64,000 bases of DNA, from the NCBI RefSeq assembly GCF_013200955.2, contig NZ_CP053697.2, positions 124,001 to 188,000 on the forward strand, given 5' to 3'. The notes under the pieces are model-generated. The model was not told where the DNA came from. It saw only the letters and a program-made list of their open reading frames with translations, and made no database searches. Every line of letters begins with the position of its first letter. The first letter of the stretch is position 1. Below, one piece after another: positions 26,829-38,501 of the stretch. Both the position numbers and the translations under genes were made by a program. The stretch comes from Pseudomonas campi. Its GTDB lineage: Bacteria; Pseudomonadota; Gammaproteobacteria; Pseudomonadales; Pseudomonadaceae.

Positions 26829-27557
26829 TTAGCGGCGGTCGAGCGAATAGACGAAGGGCGCGACGATCTCCAGCTGGCCGTTCTGCAGCATTTCCGCGGG
26901 CGGTGCGGGCAGCGGCTGGGCGCGGCGGATCATCTCCAGGGTGGCGCGATCCAGCGAGGCGCTGCCGGAGCGGCCGGCGAGGGCGTAGGAGAGCACCTTG
27001 CCCTTGCCGTCGAGCACGAAGCGCAGGCGCACCGTGCCTTCGAAGCCGCGGCGGCGGGCGTCTTCCGGGTAGCGCTTGTAGCGGCTCAGGTGGCTGAGCA
27101 GTTTGCTCTGCCAACTGATCTCGGCCTTGCTGGGTGCGCTCACGGCGGCCTGTTGCGGCGCAGCCGGCTTGGCATCGGCCGCGGCAATCGGTGCCGGTGG
27201 GGTTTCCTGTGGCGGGTTGTCTGCGGGCTTGGCCTGCGGCTTGGGCGCGACCGGCTGAGGCGGACGTGGCTTGGGCTTGGGTTTGGGCGGTGCGATGGCC
27301 AGCTTGGGCTTCGGCGCTTCGACCAGCTTGGGTTGCGGTTCAGGCTCCTCCGGCTGGATCTCCGGCGGCGGTGGCGGGGCCGGTTTGGGCGCGGCGGCCA
27401 GCGGTTCCAGTTCGATCAGCATGGCCGCCGGTGGCAGCTCCAGCGGTATGGCCGCCGGGCGCCAGTACAGGGCCCAGATGAACAGGCCGGCATGCAAGGC
27501 GAGCACGATGATCAGGCTGACGCTCCACAGCGGCAGCTTGCGAACGCTGTTGCTCAT
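26829..27557 (-). CDS. tonB: Energy-transducing protein TonB
   Basis: TonB spans the periplasm and transmits proton-motive force from ExbBD to outer-membrane receptors. The 242-residue protein has one N-terminal anchor (about 11-33), a long Pro/Lys/Glu-rich spacer (about 36-135; repeats such as PKPKPKPRPPQP) and a C-terminal TonB domain starting YKRYPEDARRRGFEGTVRLRF. It overlaps exbD by four bases and is the last gene of the exbB-exbD-tonB operon. Confidence 0.95.
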   Translation of the reverse strand: MSNSVRKLPLWSVSLIIVLALHAGLFIWALYWRPAAIPLELPPAAMLIELEPLAAAPKPAPPPPPEIQPEEPEPQPKLVEAPKPKLAIAPPKPKPKPRPPQPVAPKPQAKPADNPPQETPPAPIAAADAKPAAPQQAAVSAPSKAEISWQSKLLSHLSRYKRYPEDARRRGFEGTVRLRFVLDGKGKVLSYALAGRSGSASLDRATLEMIRRAQPLPAPPAEMLQNGQLEIVAPFVYSLDRR

Positions 27558-27979
27558 TGGCCGCCGACCGTTTCCAGGCCGACCAGGCCGATCTTCAGGT
27601 AGCCGGCGCCGCGCAGGTTATCCATCACGCCCATCAGATCGCCGTAGTCCACGCCTTTGTCGCCACGCACGAAGATGGTCTTGTCCTTGTCGGCCTGGGT
27701 CAGCTTGTCCAGGGTCGCGCCGAGCAACGCCGGGTCGACCTGCTCGTTGTCGAGGAACAGGCTGTTGTCTGCCTTGATGCTCAGGTAGATCGGCTTGTCC
27801 GGGCGTGGCGCCGGTTTGGCGCTGGAGGCCGGCAGGTCGATTTTCACATCGACGGTGGCTAGCGGCGCGGCGACCATGAAGATGATCAGCAGCACCAGCA
27901 TCACGTCGATAAAGGGGGTGACGTTGATCTCGTGGTTTTCCTGGAGATCGTCGCCACCTTCGTTCAGATGCAGACCCAT
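27554..27979 (-). CDS. exbD: Biopolymer transport protein ExbD
   Basis: ExbD is the proton-channel partner of ExbB. ATG 27979 gives 141 residues: a short cytoplasmic start, one membrane helix containing the functional Asp (NVTPFIDVMLVLLIIFMV), and a periplasmic domain ending DNLRGAGYLKIGLVGLE. It begins four bases after the exbB stop codon and its own stop codon overlaps the tonB start. Confidence 0.96.
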   Translation of the reverse strand: MGLHLNEGGDDLQENHEINVTPFIDVMLVLLIIFMVAAPLATVDVKIDLPASSAKPAPRPDKPIYLSIKADNSLFLDNEQVDPALLGATLDKLTQADKDKTIFVRGDKGVDYGDLMGVMDNLRGAGYLKIGLVGLETVGGQ

Positions 27980-27983
27980 GGCC

Positions 27984-29054
27984 TCAGACCGCCTTGACCA
28001 TGTGGGCTGGGGCGCTGCGCTCGCTGGCGGCGGGCAGGTCCAGATCGCGGCTGACCAGCAGCAGCACCTGGGCCGAGGCATCGGCGACCTGGGCCTTGTA
28101 GCTGGCGATGGAGCGGGCGAAGACGTTGTAGATGATCACCGCAGGAATCGCCGCGACCAGGCCCAGGGCGGTGGCCAGCAGGGCTTCGGCGATGCCCGGG
28201 GCAACCACGGCGAGGTTGGTGGTCTGCGATTTGGCGATGCCGATGAAGCTGTTCATGATGCCCCAGACGGTGCCGAACAGGCCGACGAAGGGTGCGGTGG
28301 AACCGATGGTGGCGAGCACGCCGGTGCCTTTGCTCATCTCGCGGCCGCAGGCGGCGACCAGGCGTTCGAGGCGGAAGCTGACACGCTCCTTGATGCCGTC
28401 CTTCTCCTTGCTGCCGGCGGAGAGCTTCAGCTCCTCGCGGGCATCGTCGATCAGCAGGGCGCTGAAGCTGTGCTTGGCGCGGGCCTGCTCGGCGGCCTGG
28501 TTGAGGTTGCGTGCGCCCTTGAGGTCGAGCAGCTCGCGCTGCAGGCGGCGGCGCGCGGTGACCAGCTCGATGCTCTTGGCCACCCACACGGTCCAGGTCA
28601 GGATCGAGGCGAGGATCAGGCCGATCATCACGCTTTTCACCACGATATCGGCGTTCTGGTACATGCCCCAGGGCGACAGGTCGTGGACCAGGCCTTCTTC
28701 TTCGGCGGCGGCCAGGGCCTGGCCAAGCGCGTCCAGCTCCTGCAGGGTGCTGACCAGTTTCTGCGCGTCTTCAGTGGCGATGCCGTTCTCTACCATAAAC
28801 TGCTGTTGCACCGCGCCGATCTGCTCGGGGGTGGCTTGCTCGCCGAGGGCGGCGAGCTTCTCGCGCAGGGCCGTCAGGCGCACATCTTCGGTGGCTGCCG
28901 GTGTGCTGGTGACGGCCTGCGCGCTGGCCGCGCTGTTTACCGGCGCCGGCTCCTCGGCAAAACCGAGGGTTGGCAGCAGGCTGAACAACAGTGCCAGGCA
29001 CAGGCGCAGTGCGTGTGCGACGGTTGGCTGAGCGGAGTGGGCGAATGAGTTCAT
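27984..29054 (-). CDS. exbB: Biopolymer transport protein ExbB with long N-terminal extension
   Basis: ExbB forms the pentameric proton-channel scaffold for TonB. ATG 29054 gives 356 residues, more than 100 longer than E. coli ExbB (244). The extra N-terminal part has a signal-like segment (to about LGFAEE) and an Ala/Glu-rich helical region with [19 protein letters not shown]. The MotA/TolQ/ExbB core follows, with helices near residues 140-162, 258-280 and 290-310 ([16 protein letters not shown] and [15 protein letters not shown]). It is first in the operon, with a Fur-like site upstream. Confidence 0.94.
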   Translation of the reverse strand: MNSFAHSAQPTVAHALRLCLALLFSLLPTLGFAEEPAPVNSAASAQAVTSTPAATEDVRLTALREKLAALGEQATPEQIGAVQQQFMVENGIATEDAQKLVSTLQELDALGQALAAAEEEGLVHDLSPWGMYQNADIVVKSVMIGLILASILTWTVWVAKSIELVTARRRLQRELLDLKGARNLNQAAEQARAKHSFSALLIDDAREELKLSAGSKEKDGIKERVSFRLERLVAACGREMSKGTGVLATIGSTAPFVGLFGTVWGIMNSFIGIAKSQTTNLAVVAPGIAEALLATALGLVAAIPAVIIYNVFARSIASYKAQVADASAQVLLLVSRDLDLPAASERSAPAHMVKAV

Positions 29055-29135
29055 GCTGGCCGGACCTGAAGAGGGAAAGAGCGTTAACGGCCACCGACGG
29101 GCTGGGTGCGGTGGAGAAAAACTGTCGGCATTATT

Positions 29136-29154
29136 GCAAATAATTCTTGTTAGC
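29136..29154 (-). promoter_or_regulatory. Putative Fur box upstream of exbB-exbD-tonB
   Basis: GCAAATAATTCTTGTTAGC is a 19-base, AT-rich imperfect palindrome (12 of 18 positions symmetric) that resembles the GATAATGATAATCATTATC Fur consensus. It lies about 80 bases before the exbB start. Iron repression of the TonB system is well established in Pseudomonas; the site itself is an inference. Confidence 0.55.
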
Positions 29155-29242
29155 AAAAGAGCAATTCGCATTTACATCTCCAGCGCTTGGCCGGCGAGGG
29201 CTCTGCCGCTAGGCTGGGCGTCCTCTTCGACGGAGTTGCGCC

Positions 29243-30100
29243 ATGCCTGCCCATCCTTCCTTGCTGATCGCCGGTTGCGGCGATGTCGGTGGCCGTCTGG
29301 CACAACGACTGATTATGGCCGGCTGGACGGTGTATGGCTTGCGCCGCGATATCACGCAGCTGCCGGCGGCCACCCGGCCGGTCGCCGCTGATCTGCAGCT
29401 GGCCGCCTGCCCGGCGACCTGGCCCCAGGGCGCCCTGGACTATCTGGTGTATTGCGCCACACCCAGCCAGCACGACGAGGCGGGCTACCGCGCGGCCTAT
29501 GTCGAGGGCCTGCGTCATGTGCTGGGCTGGCTGGCCGAGCATGGCCAACGCCCCAAGCGCCTGTTGTTCGTCTCCAGCAGCGGGGTGTATGGCCAGCAGG
29601 ACGGCGAGTGGATTGACGAGGATTCACCGGCCGAGGCGCAAAGTTATTCCGCGCGGATCATGCGCGAGGCCGAGCAGCTGGCGTTAGCCAGCGGCCTGCC
29701 GGCGACCACGTTGCGTCTGACCGGCATTTACGGTCCGGGGCGCAACTGGCTGCTCAAACAGGCGCGCGAGGGTTATCGGGTGGTCAGCGAGCCGCCGCTG
29801 TATGGCAACCGCATCCACGCCGACGATGCGGCCGGGCTGCTGGCCTTCCTGTTACAGGCGGATGCCGGCGGCGTGGCGCTTGCGGAGTGCTACATCGGCG
29901 TCGACGACGAACCGGCGCCGCTGCATGAAGTGGTCGGCTGGTTGCGCGCGCAGCTGGGCGTCACCCACTGGTCCGAGCAGAGCACGGTGCGCCGTTCCGG
30001 CAGCAAGCGTTGCAGCAATGCGCGGGCGCGGGCGTTGGGTTGGGTGCCGCAGTACCCCAGCTATCGCGAAGGTTATGCGGCGTTGCTCAGGGACGAGTGA
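29243..30100 (+). CDS. NAD(P)-binding SDR/epimerase-like protein (YeeZ type)
   Basis: A 285-residue atypical short-chain dehydrogenase. It has the nucleotide-binding loop LIAGCGDVGGRLAQRL at residues 7-22 and VSSSGVYGQQDGEWIDE near residues 109-125. The catalytic YxxxK of normal epimerases is replaced by YSARIMR, which makes a standard redox role uncertain. LTGIYGPGRNW and NRIHADDAAG are conserved in the YeeZ group, whose function is unknown. It is divergent from exbB and convergent with the lipoprotein gene at 30183, with a REP pair in between. Confidence 0.8.
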   Translation: MPAHPSLLIAGCGDVGGRLAQRLIMAGWTVYGLRRDITQLPAATRPVAADLQLAACPATWPQGALDYLVYCATPSQHDEAGYRAAYVEGLRHVLGWLAEHGQRPKRLLFVSSSGVYGQQDGEWIDEDSPAEAQSYSARIMREAEQLALASGLPATTLRLTGIYGPGRNWLLKQAREGYRVVSEPPLYGNRIHADDAAGLLAFLLQADAGGVALAECYIGVDDEPAPLHEVVGWLRAQLGVTHWSEQSTVRRSGSKRCSNARARALGWVPQYPSYREGYAALLRDE

Positions 30101-30102
30101 GG

Positions 30103-30171
30103 CGTAGCCCGGATGCAATCCGGGAGGGTGTGCCCGGTTGAGGTCCGCTCCCGGATTGCATCCGGGCTACG
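30103..30171. repeat. BIME: inverted pair of family A REPs
   Basis: CGTAGCCCGGATGCAATCCG begins three bases after the SDR stop codon and is mirrored by CCCGGATTGCATCCGGGCTAC at the right. It separates two convergent genes. Confidence 0.85.
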
Positions 30172-30182
30172 GAAGCGGCTGT

Positions 30183-30917
30183 TCAGTCGCGCTCCAGCAA
30201 CCAGACCTGCTGCCCAGGGTGATACTCCGGCACTTCATCCACCTGGGCGCGGTTGACGGCTTCGAGGATGCGCAGCTGTTCGCCGTCGCGCTGGAACAGC
30301 CATGGGCTGCCCTGCTCGCCGAGTTGCAGCCACAGGCTGTCGTGCTCGCCGCTCATCGATGCGCAATCGCCGGCCAGGCACAGGGCATAACGCTCGGCAC
30401 CGGGCAGGCCTTCGATGCGGCCGTCCGGGTGGAACAGCACCAGGCCGTCTTTGCCTAAGCCTTCGCGGATCTTCCAGGTGCCGCCCAGGTAGGCCTGGTA
30501 CAGCGCGGCCTCGAAGCTGCTGCCGAGTGGCGCACCGGCTACGGCGGCGTTCTGCGGCTTGCTGAAGCGCTGCTCCGGACCATTGCTGTTGGCCTGCTGC
30601 ACCAGTTGCTGGTCGTCCAGGCTGAGCAGCTCGTGGTAGTCGCCCTGGTAGTCGACCCGCCACTGTCCCGGTTCCAGCGCTACCAGCTGGCCTTCGCCCA
30701 GCTCGAAACCATTGCTGTAGGTGGCCATGCCGCGCTGGCTGTCGACCTGCCATTCCAGGTTCGGCCCGTAGGCCAGCAGCGCTTCGCGCAGCGGGCCGCC
30801 TTCGCGGGCGGCATCGATCAACGGCTGGTTGATCCAGATACCGTCAGGGCTGGCGGCCTGGCCGGCACAGCCGGTTAACAGGCTGAAGCAGCAGGTGAGG
30901 GCAAGCAGGCGACGCAT
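30183..30917 (-). CDS. Putative lipoprotein of unknown function
   Basis: A 244-residue protein with a lipoprotein signal: MRRLLALTCC followed by lipobox LLTGC with the modified Cys17. The mature part is mixed alpha/beta without a domain I recognise; Trp- and Gly-rich strands occur (WRVDYQGDYHELLSLDD, GGTWKIREGLGKDGLVLFHPDG). Asp at +2 is absent (CAG), so outer-membrane sorting is expected. It follows ridA by 25 bases on the same strand and may share its transcript. Confidence 0.75.
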   Translation of the reverse strand: MRRLLALTCCFSLLTGCAGQAASPDGIWINQPLIDAAREGGPLREALLAYGPNLEWQVDSQRGMATYSNGFELGEGQLVALEPGQWRVDYQGDYHELLSLDDQQLVQQANSNGPEQRFSKPQNAAVAGAPLGSSFEAALYQAYLGGTWKIREGLGKDGLVLFHPDGRIEGLPGAERYALCLAGDCASMSGEHDSLWLQLGEQGSPWLFQRDGEQLRILEAVNRAQVDEVPEYHPGQQVWLLERD

Positions 30918-30942
30918 GGCGGGATTCCTTCGCACGGCGGGA

Positions 30943-31323
30943 TCAGTCGATGACCAGGATGCCGTCCATTTCCACCAGCGCGCCGCGCGGCAGGGCGGCC
31001 ACGCCGATGGCGGCACGGGCCGGGTAAGGCTGCTGGAAGTAGCGGCCCATGACTTCGTTGACCTTGGCGAAGTGGCTGAGGTCGGTGAGGAAGATGTTCA
31101 GCTTGACCACGTCCTGGAACGAGCCGCCGGCGGCTTCGATCACCGCTTTGAGGTTCTCGAACACCTGCACGGTCTGCTCCTCGAAACCCTGCACCAGCTC
31201 CATGGTCTGCGGGTCCAGCGGAATCTGCCCGGACAGGTACACGGTATTGCCGGCCTTGATCGCCTGGGAGTAGGTGCCGATGGCCGCCGGGGCCTTGTCG
31301 CTGCTGATGACGCTCTTGCTCAT
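30943..31323 (-). CDS. ridA: Reactive intermediate deaminase RidA
   Basis: RidA hydrolyses reactive enamine/imine intermediates made by PLP enzymes such as threonine dehydratase. The 126-residue product has the full family pattern: [23 protein letters not shown], and the substrate-binding [20 protein letters not shown] with the key Arg before GALVE. Length is typical. It is 59 bases downstream of spoT. A second Rid-family gene lies in the dad operon at 62103. Confidence 0.95.
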   Translation of the reverse strand: MSKSVISSDKAPAAIGTYSQAIKAGNTVYLSGQIPLDPQTMELVQGFEEQTVQVFENLKAVIEAAGGSFQDVVKLNIFLTDLSHFAKVNEVMGRYFQQPYPARAAIGVAALPRGALVEMDGILVID

Positions 31324-31382
31324 GCTGAGCTCCTTGTTATTGAGAGGGTGGTGCGGCCGGTCTGGCGCCGCACGAAAGGGGG

Positions 31383-33491
31383 TCAGGCGCGCATGCGGGT
31401 GATGCGGATCACTCCGGTCAGGGCGCGCAGTTTCTTGATCACGCGGGCCAGGTGCACGCGGTCGTGCACGCTGACCACCAGCTGGATCACGCTGATGCGG
31501 CCATCGCGCTCGTCCATGCTGATCTTCTCGATATTGCCGTCGGCGGCGTTGACGCTGCTGGCCAGCAGGGCGATCAGGCCGCGCTGGTGCTCCAGCTCGA
31601 CACGCAGTTCGACGTTGAATTCGCCGGTGACATCCTTGGCCCAGTTGAGCTGGATGCATTTCTCCGGGTTGTGGCGGATCTCGCTGATGTTCTTGCAGCT
31701 GTCCAGGTGCACCACCATGCCCTTGCCGGCCGACAGGTAGCCGACGATCGGGTCGCCGGGGATCGGCGTGCAGCACTTGGCGTAGCTCAGCACCAGGCCT
31801 TCGGTGCCGCGGATGGCCAGCGGGCCTTCGGCGCTCGGCAACTGATCGTTGCCTTCGCTGAGCAGGCGGCGGGCCACCACGTAGGCCATGCGGTTGCCCA
31901 GGCCGATGTCTTCCAGCAGGTCTTCGATGATTTCCAGGCGGTATTCGCCGAGCACCGCCTGTACCCGCTCGGCCGGTACCTTTTCCAGGTGGCTGGCAAA
32001 GCTGGTGAGCACCTTGTTCAGCAGGCGCTCGCCGAGGTTGATCGACTCCGAACGGCGCTGCAGCTTGAGGGCATGACGGATGTGCGTGCGGGCCTTGCCG
32101 GTGACCACGAAGTTGAGCCAGGCCGGGTTTGGTCGGGCACCGGGCGCGGTGACGATCTCCACCGTCGAGCCGCTTTCCAGGGCCTGCGACAGCGGCGCCA
32201 GGCGGCGGTTGATGCGGCAGGCGATGCAGCTGTTGCCGACGTCGGTGTGCACCGCGTAGGCGAAGTCGACCGCGGTGGAGCCTTTTGGCAGCTCCATGAT
32301 GCGGCCCTTGGGCGTGAACACGTAGACCTCGTCCGGGAACAGGTCGATCTTCACGCTCTCGATAAATTCCAGCGAGTTGCCGGCGCGCTGCTGCAGTTCG
32401 AGGATGCCCTTGACCCACTGGCGGGCGCGGGCGTGGCTGCCCTTGGGCTGCTCGTCCTCGCTGGATTTGTACAGCCAGTGGGCGGCGATGCCGTTGTTGG
32501 CCAGCTCTTCCATCTCGCGGGTGCGGATCTGGATCTCGATCGGTACGCCGTGCATGCCGAACAGCGTGGTGTGCAGCGACTGGTAGCCGTTGGCCTTGGG
32601 GATCGCGATGTAGTCCTTGAAGCGGCCGGGCAGGGGTTTGTACAGGTTGTGCACGGCGCCGAGCACGCGGTAGCAGGTGTCGACCTTGTCGACGATGATG
32701 CGGAAGGCGTAGACGTCCATGATCTCGTTGAACGCCCGGCGCTTGCCACGCATCTTCTGGTAGATGCTGTAGAGGTGCTTCTCGCGGCCGATCACCACGC
32801 CCTGCATGCCTTCGCGTTCGAGGCAGTGGGTGATCGATTCCTCGATCTTGTTGACGATTTCCTTGCGGTTGCCGCGGGCGCGCTTGACCGCGGTGCGGAT
32901 GCGCTCGGAGCGCATCGGGTGCATTGCCTTGAAGCCGAGGTCCTCGAATTCCACGCGCATGCTGTGCATGCCCAGGCGGTTGGCGATGGGTGCGTAGATT
33001 TCCAGGGTTTCCTTGGCGATGCGCCGGCGTTTCTCGCCGGACAGCACTTCCAGGGTGCGCATGTTGTGCAGGCGGTCGGCCAGCTTGACCAGGATCACGC
33101 GGATGTCGCGGGCCATGGCCATGGCCATCTTCTGGAAGTTCTCGGCCTGGGCCTCGGCCTTGGTCTCGAAGTTCATCTGGGTCAGTTTGCTGACCCCGTC
33201 GACCAGCTCGGAAACGGTCTCGCCGAACTGCGCGGTGAGCGCTTCCTTGGCGATGCCGGTGTCCTCGATCACGTCGTGCAGCATCGCGGCCATCAGGCTC
33301 TGATGGTCCATGTGCATGTCGGCGAGGATATTGGCGACGGCGAGCGGGTGGGTGACGTAGGCCTCGCCGCTGCGGCGGCGCTGACCGTCATGGGCCTGCT
33401 CGGCGTAGAAATAGGCGCGGCGGACCAGGTTGACCTGGTCCGGGCCGAGGTAGGTCGAAAGGCGTTCGGCGAGTGAGTCTATGCTCGGCAA
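31383..33491 (-). CDS. spoT: Bifunctional (p)ppGpp synthase/hydrolase SpoT
   Basis: SpoT makes and mainly degrades the alarmone (p)ppGpp. The 702-residue protein has an N-terminal HD hydrolase ([11 protein letters not shown], residues about 69-79), a synthetase domain ([24 protein letters not shown]), a TGS domain ([22 protein letters not shown]) and a C-terminal ACT domain ([16 protein letters not shown]). The start is TTG at 33491 with AGGGGG before it; the product then matches the known Pseudomonas N-terminus. It is downstream of rpoZ in the gmk-rpoZ-spoT order. Confidence 0.97.
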   Translation of the reverse strand: MPSIDSLAERLSTYLGPDQVNLVRRAYFYAEQAHDGQRRRSGEAYVTHPLAVANILADMHMDHQSLMAAMLHDVIEDTGIAKEALTAQFGETVSELVDGVSKLTQMNFETKAEAQAENFQKMAMAMARDIRVILVKLADRLHNMRTLEVLSGEKRRRIAKETLEIYAPIANRLGMHSMRVEFEDLGFKAMHPMRSERIRTAVKRARGNRKEIVNKIEESITHCLEREGMQGVVIGREKHLYSIYQKMRGKRRAFNEIMDVYAFRIIVDKVDTCYRVLGAVHNLYKPLPGRFKDYIAIPKANGYQSLHTTLFGMHGVPIEIQIRTREMEELANNGIAAHWLYKSSEDEQPKGSHARARQWVKGILELQQRAGNSLEFIESVKIDLFPDEVYVFTPKGRIMELPKGSTAVDFAYAVHTDVGNSCIACRINRRLAPLSQALESGSTVEIVTAPGARPNPAWLNFVVTGKARTHIRHALKLQRRSESINLGERLLNKVLTSFASHLEKVPAERVQAVLGEYRLEIIEDLLEDIGLGNRMAYVVARRLLSEGNDQLPSAEGPLAIRGTEGLVLSYAKCCTPIPGDPIVGYLSAGKGMVVHLDSCKNISEIRHNPEKCIQLNWAKDVTGEFNVELRVELEHQRGLIALLASSVNAADGNIEKISMDERDGRISVIQLVVSVHDRVHLARVIKKLRALTGVIRITRMRA

Positions 33492-33551
33492 GGTGGCACC
33501 CCCTGCCGCATGGGCTGACTGCGAGTCGCGCGACTTCGACCTGGCATAGGC

Positions 33552-33815
33552 TTACAGAGGCTCGTTGGCCTCGTCCTCGAGGGCAGCGAAGAAGGGTTCT
33601 TCTTCGACCAGGTCGTCCTGGGCGATCACGTCGTAGTCGACCAGGCCGGCGGCGATTTCGCGCAGGGCCACTACGGTCGGCTTGTCGTTTTCCCAAGCCA
33701 CTTTCGGCTCTTTGCCGCCGGTGGCCAGCTGACGCGAGCGCTTGGTGGCGAGCATGACCAGCTCGAAGCGGTTATCAACGTTGTCCAGGCAATCTTCGAC
33801 GGTGACGCGGGCCAT
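33552..33815 (-). CDS. rpoZ: RNA polymerase omega subunit
   Basis: Omega helps assemble the beta-prime subunit and mediates ppGpp binding. The 87-residue product has the family start [20 protein letters not shown] and NKRSRQL-type core ([15 protein letters not shown]). The acidic C-terminus ([17 protein letters not shown]) is typical of pseudomonads. It lies between gmk and spoT on the same strand. Confidence 0.97.
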   Translation of the reverse strand: MARVTVEDCLDNVDNRFELVMLATKRSRQLATGGKEPKVAWENDKPTVVALREIAAGLVDYDVIAQDDLVEEEPFFAALEDEANEPL

Positions 33816-33913
33816 GGTGTTCCTCGTAGCAAATAAAGAGCTGGGCCCGGATGGGCGAGCGGACTGAATAGTCTAAAAAATCACCAGCGTTAAGGGAAGC
33901 ACTGATTTCCCAC

Positions 33914-35438
<1,525 letters not shown>

Positions 35439-35574
35439 GGGAATACCTCTAGGATCGGGAACAAGGGCGCGGGATTGTAACGCAGTGCGACCGCCGGCCC
35501 AATCGGGCGTGTCGCATGGCCGGTGGCGGCCCTATAATGCCGGCAGATCCCCGCTCCTTATCAGGTATTAGCAG

Positions 35575-36294
35575 ATGAAACGTCCCAGTGGCCGTGCCCC
35601 TTCCCAGTTGCGCAACGTACGCATCACCCGCAACTACACCAAGCATGCCGAGGGCTCGGTACTGGTCGAGTTCGGCGACACCAAGGTCATCTGCACCGCC
35701 AGCGTCGAATCCGGCGTGCCGCGCTTCCTCAAGGGTCAGGGTCAGGGCTGGTTGACTGCCGAATACGGCATGCTGCCGCGCGCCACTGGCGATCGCAATC
35801 AGCGCGAGGCCAGCCGTGGCAAGCAGGGCGGGCGTACCCTGGAAATCCAGCGCCTGATCGGCCGCTCGCTGCGCGCCGCGCTGGACATGAGCAAGCTGGG
35901 CGAGAACACCATCTATATCGACTGCGATGTGATCCAGGCCGACGGCGGTACCCGTACCGCTTCCATCACCGGTGCCATGGTCGCCCTGGTCGATGCGTTG
36001 AAGCTGCTGAAGAAGCGCGGCGCGCTGAAGGGCGAGCCGCTCAAGCAGATGATCGCCGCAGTTTCCGTGGGTATCTACCAGGGGGAGCCGGTGCTCGACC
36101 TGGACTACCTGGAAGACTCCGCCGCCGAAACCGACCTCAACGTGGTGATGACCAGCGCAGGTGGCTTCATCGAAGTGCAGGGCACCGCCGAAGGCGCGCC
36201 CTTCCAGCCGGAAGAGCTGAATGCCATGCTGGCCCTGGCCCAACAGGGCATGCGCGAGCTGTTCGAGTTGCAGCAGGCGGCACTGGCCGACTGA
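35575..36294 (+). CDS. rph: Ribonuclease PH
   Basis: RNase PH trims tRNA 3' ends using phosphate. The 239-residue product has the phosphorolytic core: [46 protein letters not shown] and the catalytic [18 protein letters not shown]. Full length, with no sign of the frameshift known in some E. coli K-12 strains. It is divergent from yicC and followed by two membrane-protein genes in the same direction. Confidence 0.97.
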   Translation: MKRPSGRAPSQLRNVRITRNYTKHAEGSVLVEFGDTKVICTASVESGVPRFLKGQGQGWLTAEYGMLPRATGDRNQREASRGKQGGRTLEIQRLIGRSLRAALDMSKLGENTIYIDCDVIQADGGTRTASITGAMVALVDALKLLKKRGALKGEPLKQMIAAVSVGIYQGEPVLDLDYLEDSAAETDLNVVMTSAGGFIEVQGTAEGAPFQPEELNAMLALAQQGMRELFELQQAALAD

Positions 36295-36317
36295 TTCCTT
36301 CCCCCACGGAGAGCGAT

Positions 36318-36683
36318 ATGGACGAGCAGAACCTCACCCCGATACCGAGCCAGGAAGTTCGCCAATGGGCGATGTTCTGCCATCTGGCGGCTCTCGCCGG
36401 CCTGGTGTTCCCATTCGGCAATCTGCTGGGGCCGCTGATCGTCTGGCAGCTCAAGCGTGAGCTGGATCCGTTCATCGACGAGCAGGGCAAGGAGGCGCTG
36501 AACTTCCAGATCACGGTCTCCATTGCCATGCTGGTGTGCATGCTGCTGATGGTGGTGGTGATCGGCTTCCTGCTGCTGCCGCTGATCTGTCTGGCGGCGT
36601 TGGTGCTGGCCATCATCGGCGGGATCAAGGCCAACGAAGGCAAGGCTTACCGCTATCCGCTGTGCTGGCGCCTGGTCAAATAG
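36318..36683 (+). CDS. DUF4870 family membrane protein
   Basis: A 121-residue protein with the DUF4870 motifs WAMFCHLAALAGLVFPFGNLLGPLIVW and FIDEQGKEALNFQ, then two close hydrophobic helices and YRYPLCWRLVK at the end. Function unknown; members are small inner-membrane proteins. It begins 23 bases after rph with GGAGAG upstream, so it is probably co-transcribed. A GC-rich inverted repeat (CCGGCTCCG and CGGGGCCGG, near 36699-36718) lies beyond its end. Confidence 0.88.
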   Translation: MDEQNLTPIPSQEVRQWAMFCHLAALAGLVFPFGNLLGPLIVWQLKRELDPFIDEQGKEALNFQITVSIAMLVCMLLMVVVIGFLLLPLICLAALVLAIIGGIKANEGKAYRYPLCWRLVK

Positions 36684-36756
36684 ACTGGTGTGCTGTGCCG
36701 GCTCCGCTCGGGGCCGGTTGTTTCATTCCCCCCTCTGTTAAGTAAGGAAACCTGAC

Positions 36757-37704
36757 GTGGCTGGAGCCAACCTGTTAACCCTGCTCGATGATATTGCCAG
36801 CGTGCTGGACGATGTGTCGGTGATGACCAAGGTGGCGGTGAAGAAGACCGCCGGCGTGCTTGGCGATGACCTGGCACTGAATGCCCAGCAGGTCACCGGG
36901 GTCAAGGCCGACCGCGAGTTGCCGGTGGTCTGGGCGGTGGCCAAGGGCTCGCTGATCAACAAGCTGATCCTGGTGCCCGCGGCCCTGCTGATCAGTGCTT
37001 TCGCGCCCTGGGCGGTGACGCCGCTGTTGATGCTCGGTGGTGCTTTCCTGTGCTTCGAGGGTTTCGAGAAGCTGGCGCACAAGTTCCTGCACAGTCAGGC
37101 GGAAGACGCCAGTCACCACGCCGAGCATGTGCAGGCCCTGGCCGACCCGGCGGTGGATATGCAGGCCTTCGAGAAGGACAAGATCAAGGGCGCGGTGCGT
37201 ACCGACTTCATTCTCTCGGCGGAAATCATTGCCATCACTCTGGGGGTGGTGGCCAGCCAGCCCTTCGTGCAGCAGGTCACGGTGCTGTCCGGTATCGCCC
37301 TGCTGATGACCGTGGGTGTCTATGGCCTGGTCGCCGGTATCGTCAAGCTGGACGATGCCGGGTTGTACCTCAGTCAGCGCGCCAGTGCGGCGCTGCAGGC
37401 CTGCGGTCGCGGCATCCTGTGGCTGGCGCCGTGGCTAATGAAGCTGTTGTCGGTGGTGGGCACAGCGGCCATGTTCATGGTCGGCGGCGGCATCCTTACC
37501 CATGGCATTCCCGGTGCCCATGAGCTGATTCATCACTGGGTCGAGGCGGTTGCGGGGATTGCGGCTATCGGTGGGGTATTGGCCGTGCTCACGCCCACCC
37601 TGATCGATGCGCTGTTCGGTGTGGTGGTGGGTGCCCTGGTGCTGGGTGTGGTCACTGTGACCGGCAAGGCCTGGGGCGCGCTGCGTGGCGGTGCTACCGG
37701 CTAG
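36757..37704 (+). CDS. DUF808 family inner-membrane protein (YedI-like)
   Basis: A 315-residue protein starting at GTG 36757. The signature [35 protein letters not shown] occupies the first 40 residues, followed by several hydrophobic helices and [16 protein letters not shown]. This matches DUF808 over the usual length. Function is unknown. It is convergent with crc, and an 11-base perfect hairpin covers the junction. Confidence 0.88.
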   Translation: MAGANLLTLLDDIASVLDDVSVMTKVAVKKTAGVLGDDLALNAQQVTGVKADRELPVVWAVAKGSLINKLILVPAALLISAFAPWAVTPLLMLGGAFLCFEGFEKLAHKFLHSQAEDASHHAEHVQALADPAVDMQAFEKDKIKGAVRTDFILSAEIIAITLGVVASQPFVQQVTVLSGIALLMTVGVYGLVAGIVKLDDAGLYLSQRASAALQACGRGILWLAPWLMKLLSVVGTAAMFMVGGGILTHGIPGAHELIHHWVEAVAGIAAIGGVLAVLTPTLIDALFGVVVGALVLGVVTVTGKAWGALRGGATG

Positions 37705-37713
37705 GGCGTGGAG

Positions 37714-37740
37714 CTGGCTGCTTAGACGCTAAGCAGCCAG
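37714..37740. terminator. Hairpin between DUF808 and crc, overlapping the crc stop codon
   Basis: CTGGCTGCTTA-gacgc-TAAGCAGCCAG is a perfect 11-base stem. The crc stop codon (TTA on the plus strand, 37722-37724) and its last codons lie inside it. There is no T-run, so it may protect 3' ends or act as a bidirectional transcription barrier. Confidence 0.6.
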
Positions 37741-38501
37741 TCGTAATCGACGATCAGCGGCGCGTGCTGAGAGAAGCGCGGTTGGCGCGGCAGCTTGGCG
37801 TTGCGCACGGAGCGGCGCATGCCCGGAGTCAGCAGCTGGTAGTCGAAGCGCCAGCCGAGGTTGAGCATGTCCGCCTGTTCGCTGTCCGGCCACCAGCTGT
37901 ACTGCTCGCCTTCGCGGCTGACTTCGCGCAGCGCATCGACATAGCCCATGGTGCCGATCACTTCATCCAGCCAGGCCCGTTCCGGGGCGAGGAAGCCGGG
38001 CACCTGCTGGCAATCGCGCCAGTTCTTCACGTCGAGTTTCTGGTGGGCGACATACAGCGAGCCGCAGTAAATGTACTCGCGGCGCTTGCGGCGTTGCTTG
38101 TCCAGGTAGCTGGTGAAGTCGTCGATAAACTTGAACTTCTGGTTGAGACTCTCGTCGCCACCCTGGCCGGACGGCAGCAGTACGGTGGCGATGCTGACCT
38201 TGTCGAAATCCGCCTGCAGGTAGCGCCCGTAGCGATCCGCCATCTCGAAACCGAGACCGTGGATAACCGCTTTCGGTTGCAGACGTGAATACAGTGCCAC
38301 GCCGCCCTGCTCGGGAATTTCACCATCGGCGGCGTAGAGAAAGTAACCATCCAGCTGGAAAGCCGGATCGTCCAGTTCGACGGAGGAGGCGCGGGTATCC
38401 TGCAGGCAGATCACGTCGGCATTCTGGGCTTGCAGCCAGCTGAGCAAACCGCGCTCGACCGCCCCCTGAATGCCATTCACGTTGACACTGATGATCCGCA
38501 T
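37722..38501 (-). CDS. crc: Catabolite repression control protein Crc
   Basis: Crc works with Hfq to block translation of catabolic mRNAs bearing A-rich motifs. The 259-residue protein has the exonuclease III-like fold (MRIISVNVNGIQ, VICLQDTRASS, RFDYQLLTPGMR, QPRFSQHAPLIVDY) without nuclease function in studied members. Several amine and amino-acid catabolic genes later in this window are plausible targets. It is divergent from pyrE with 93 bases between them. Confidence 0.97.
   Translation of the reverse strand: MRIISVNVNGIQGAVERGLLSWLQAQNADVICLQDTRASSVELDDPAFQLDGYFLYAADGEIPEQGGVALYSRLQPKAVIHGLGFEMADRYGRYLQADFDKVSIATVLLPSGQGGDESLNQKFKFIDDFTSYLDKQRRKRREYIYCGSLYVAHQKLDVKNWRDCQQVPGFLAPERAWLDEVIGTMGYVDALREVSREGEQYSWWPDSEQADMLNLGWRFDYQLLTPGMRRSVRNAKLPRQPRFSQHAPLIVDYDWLLSV

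Noticed and set aside
31452..33476. A 674-codon plus-strand open frame opposite spoT
   Set aside because: Same composition artefact; spoT on the other strand is conserved over its full length.
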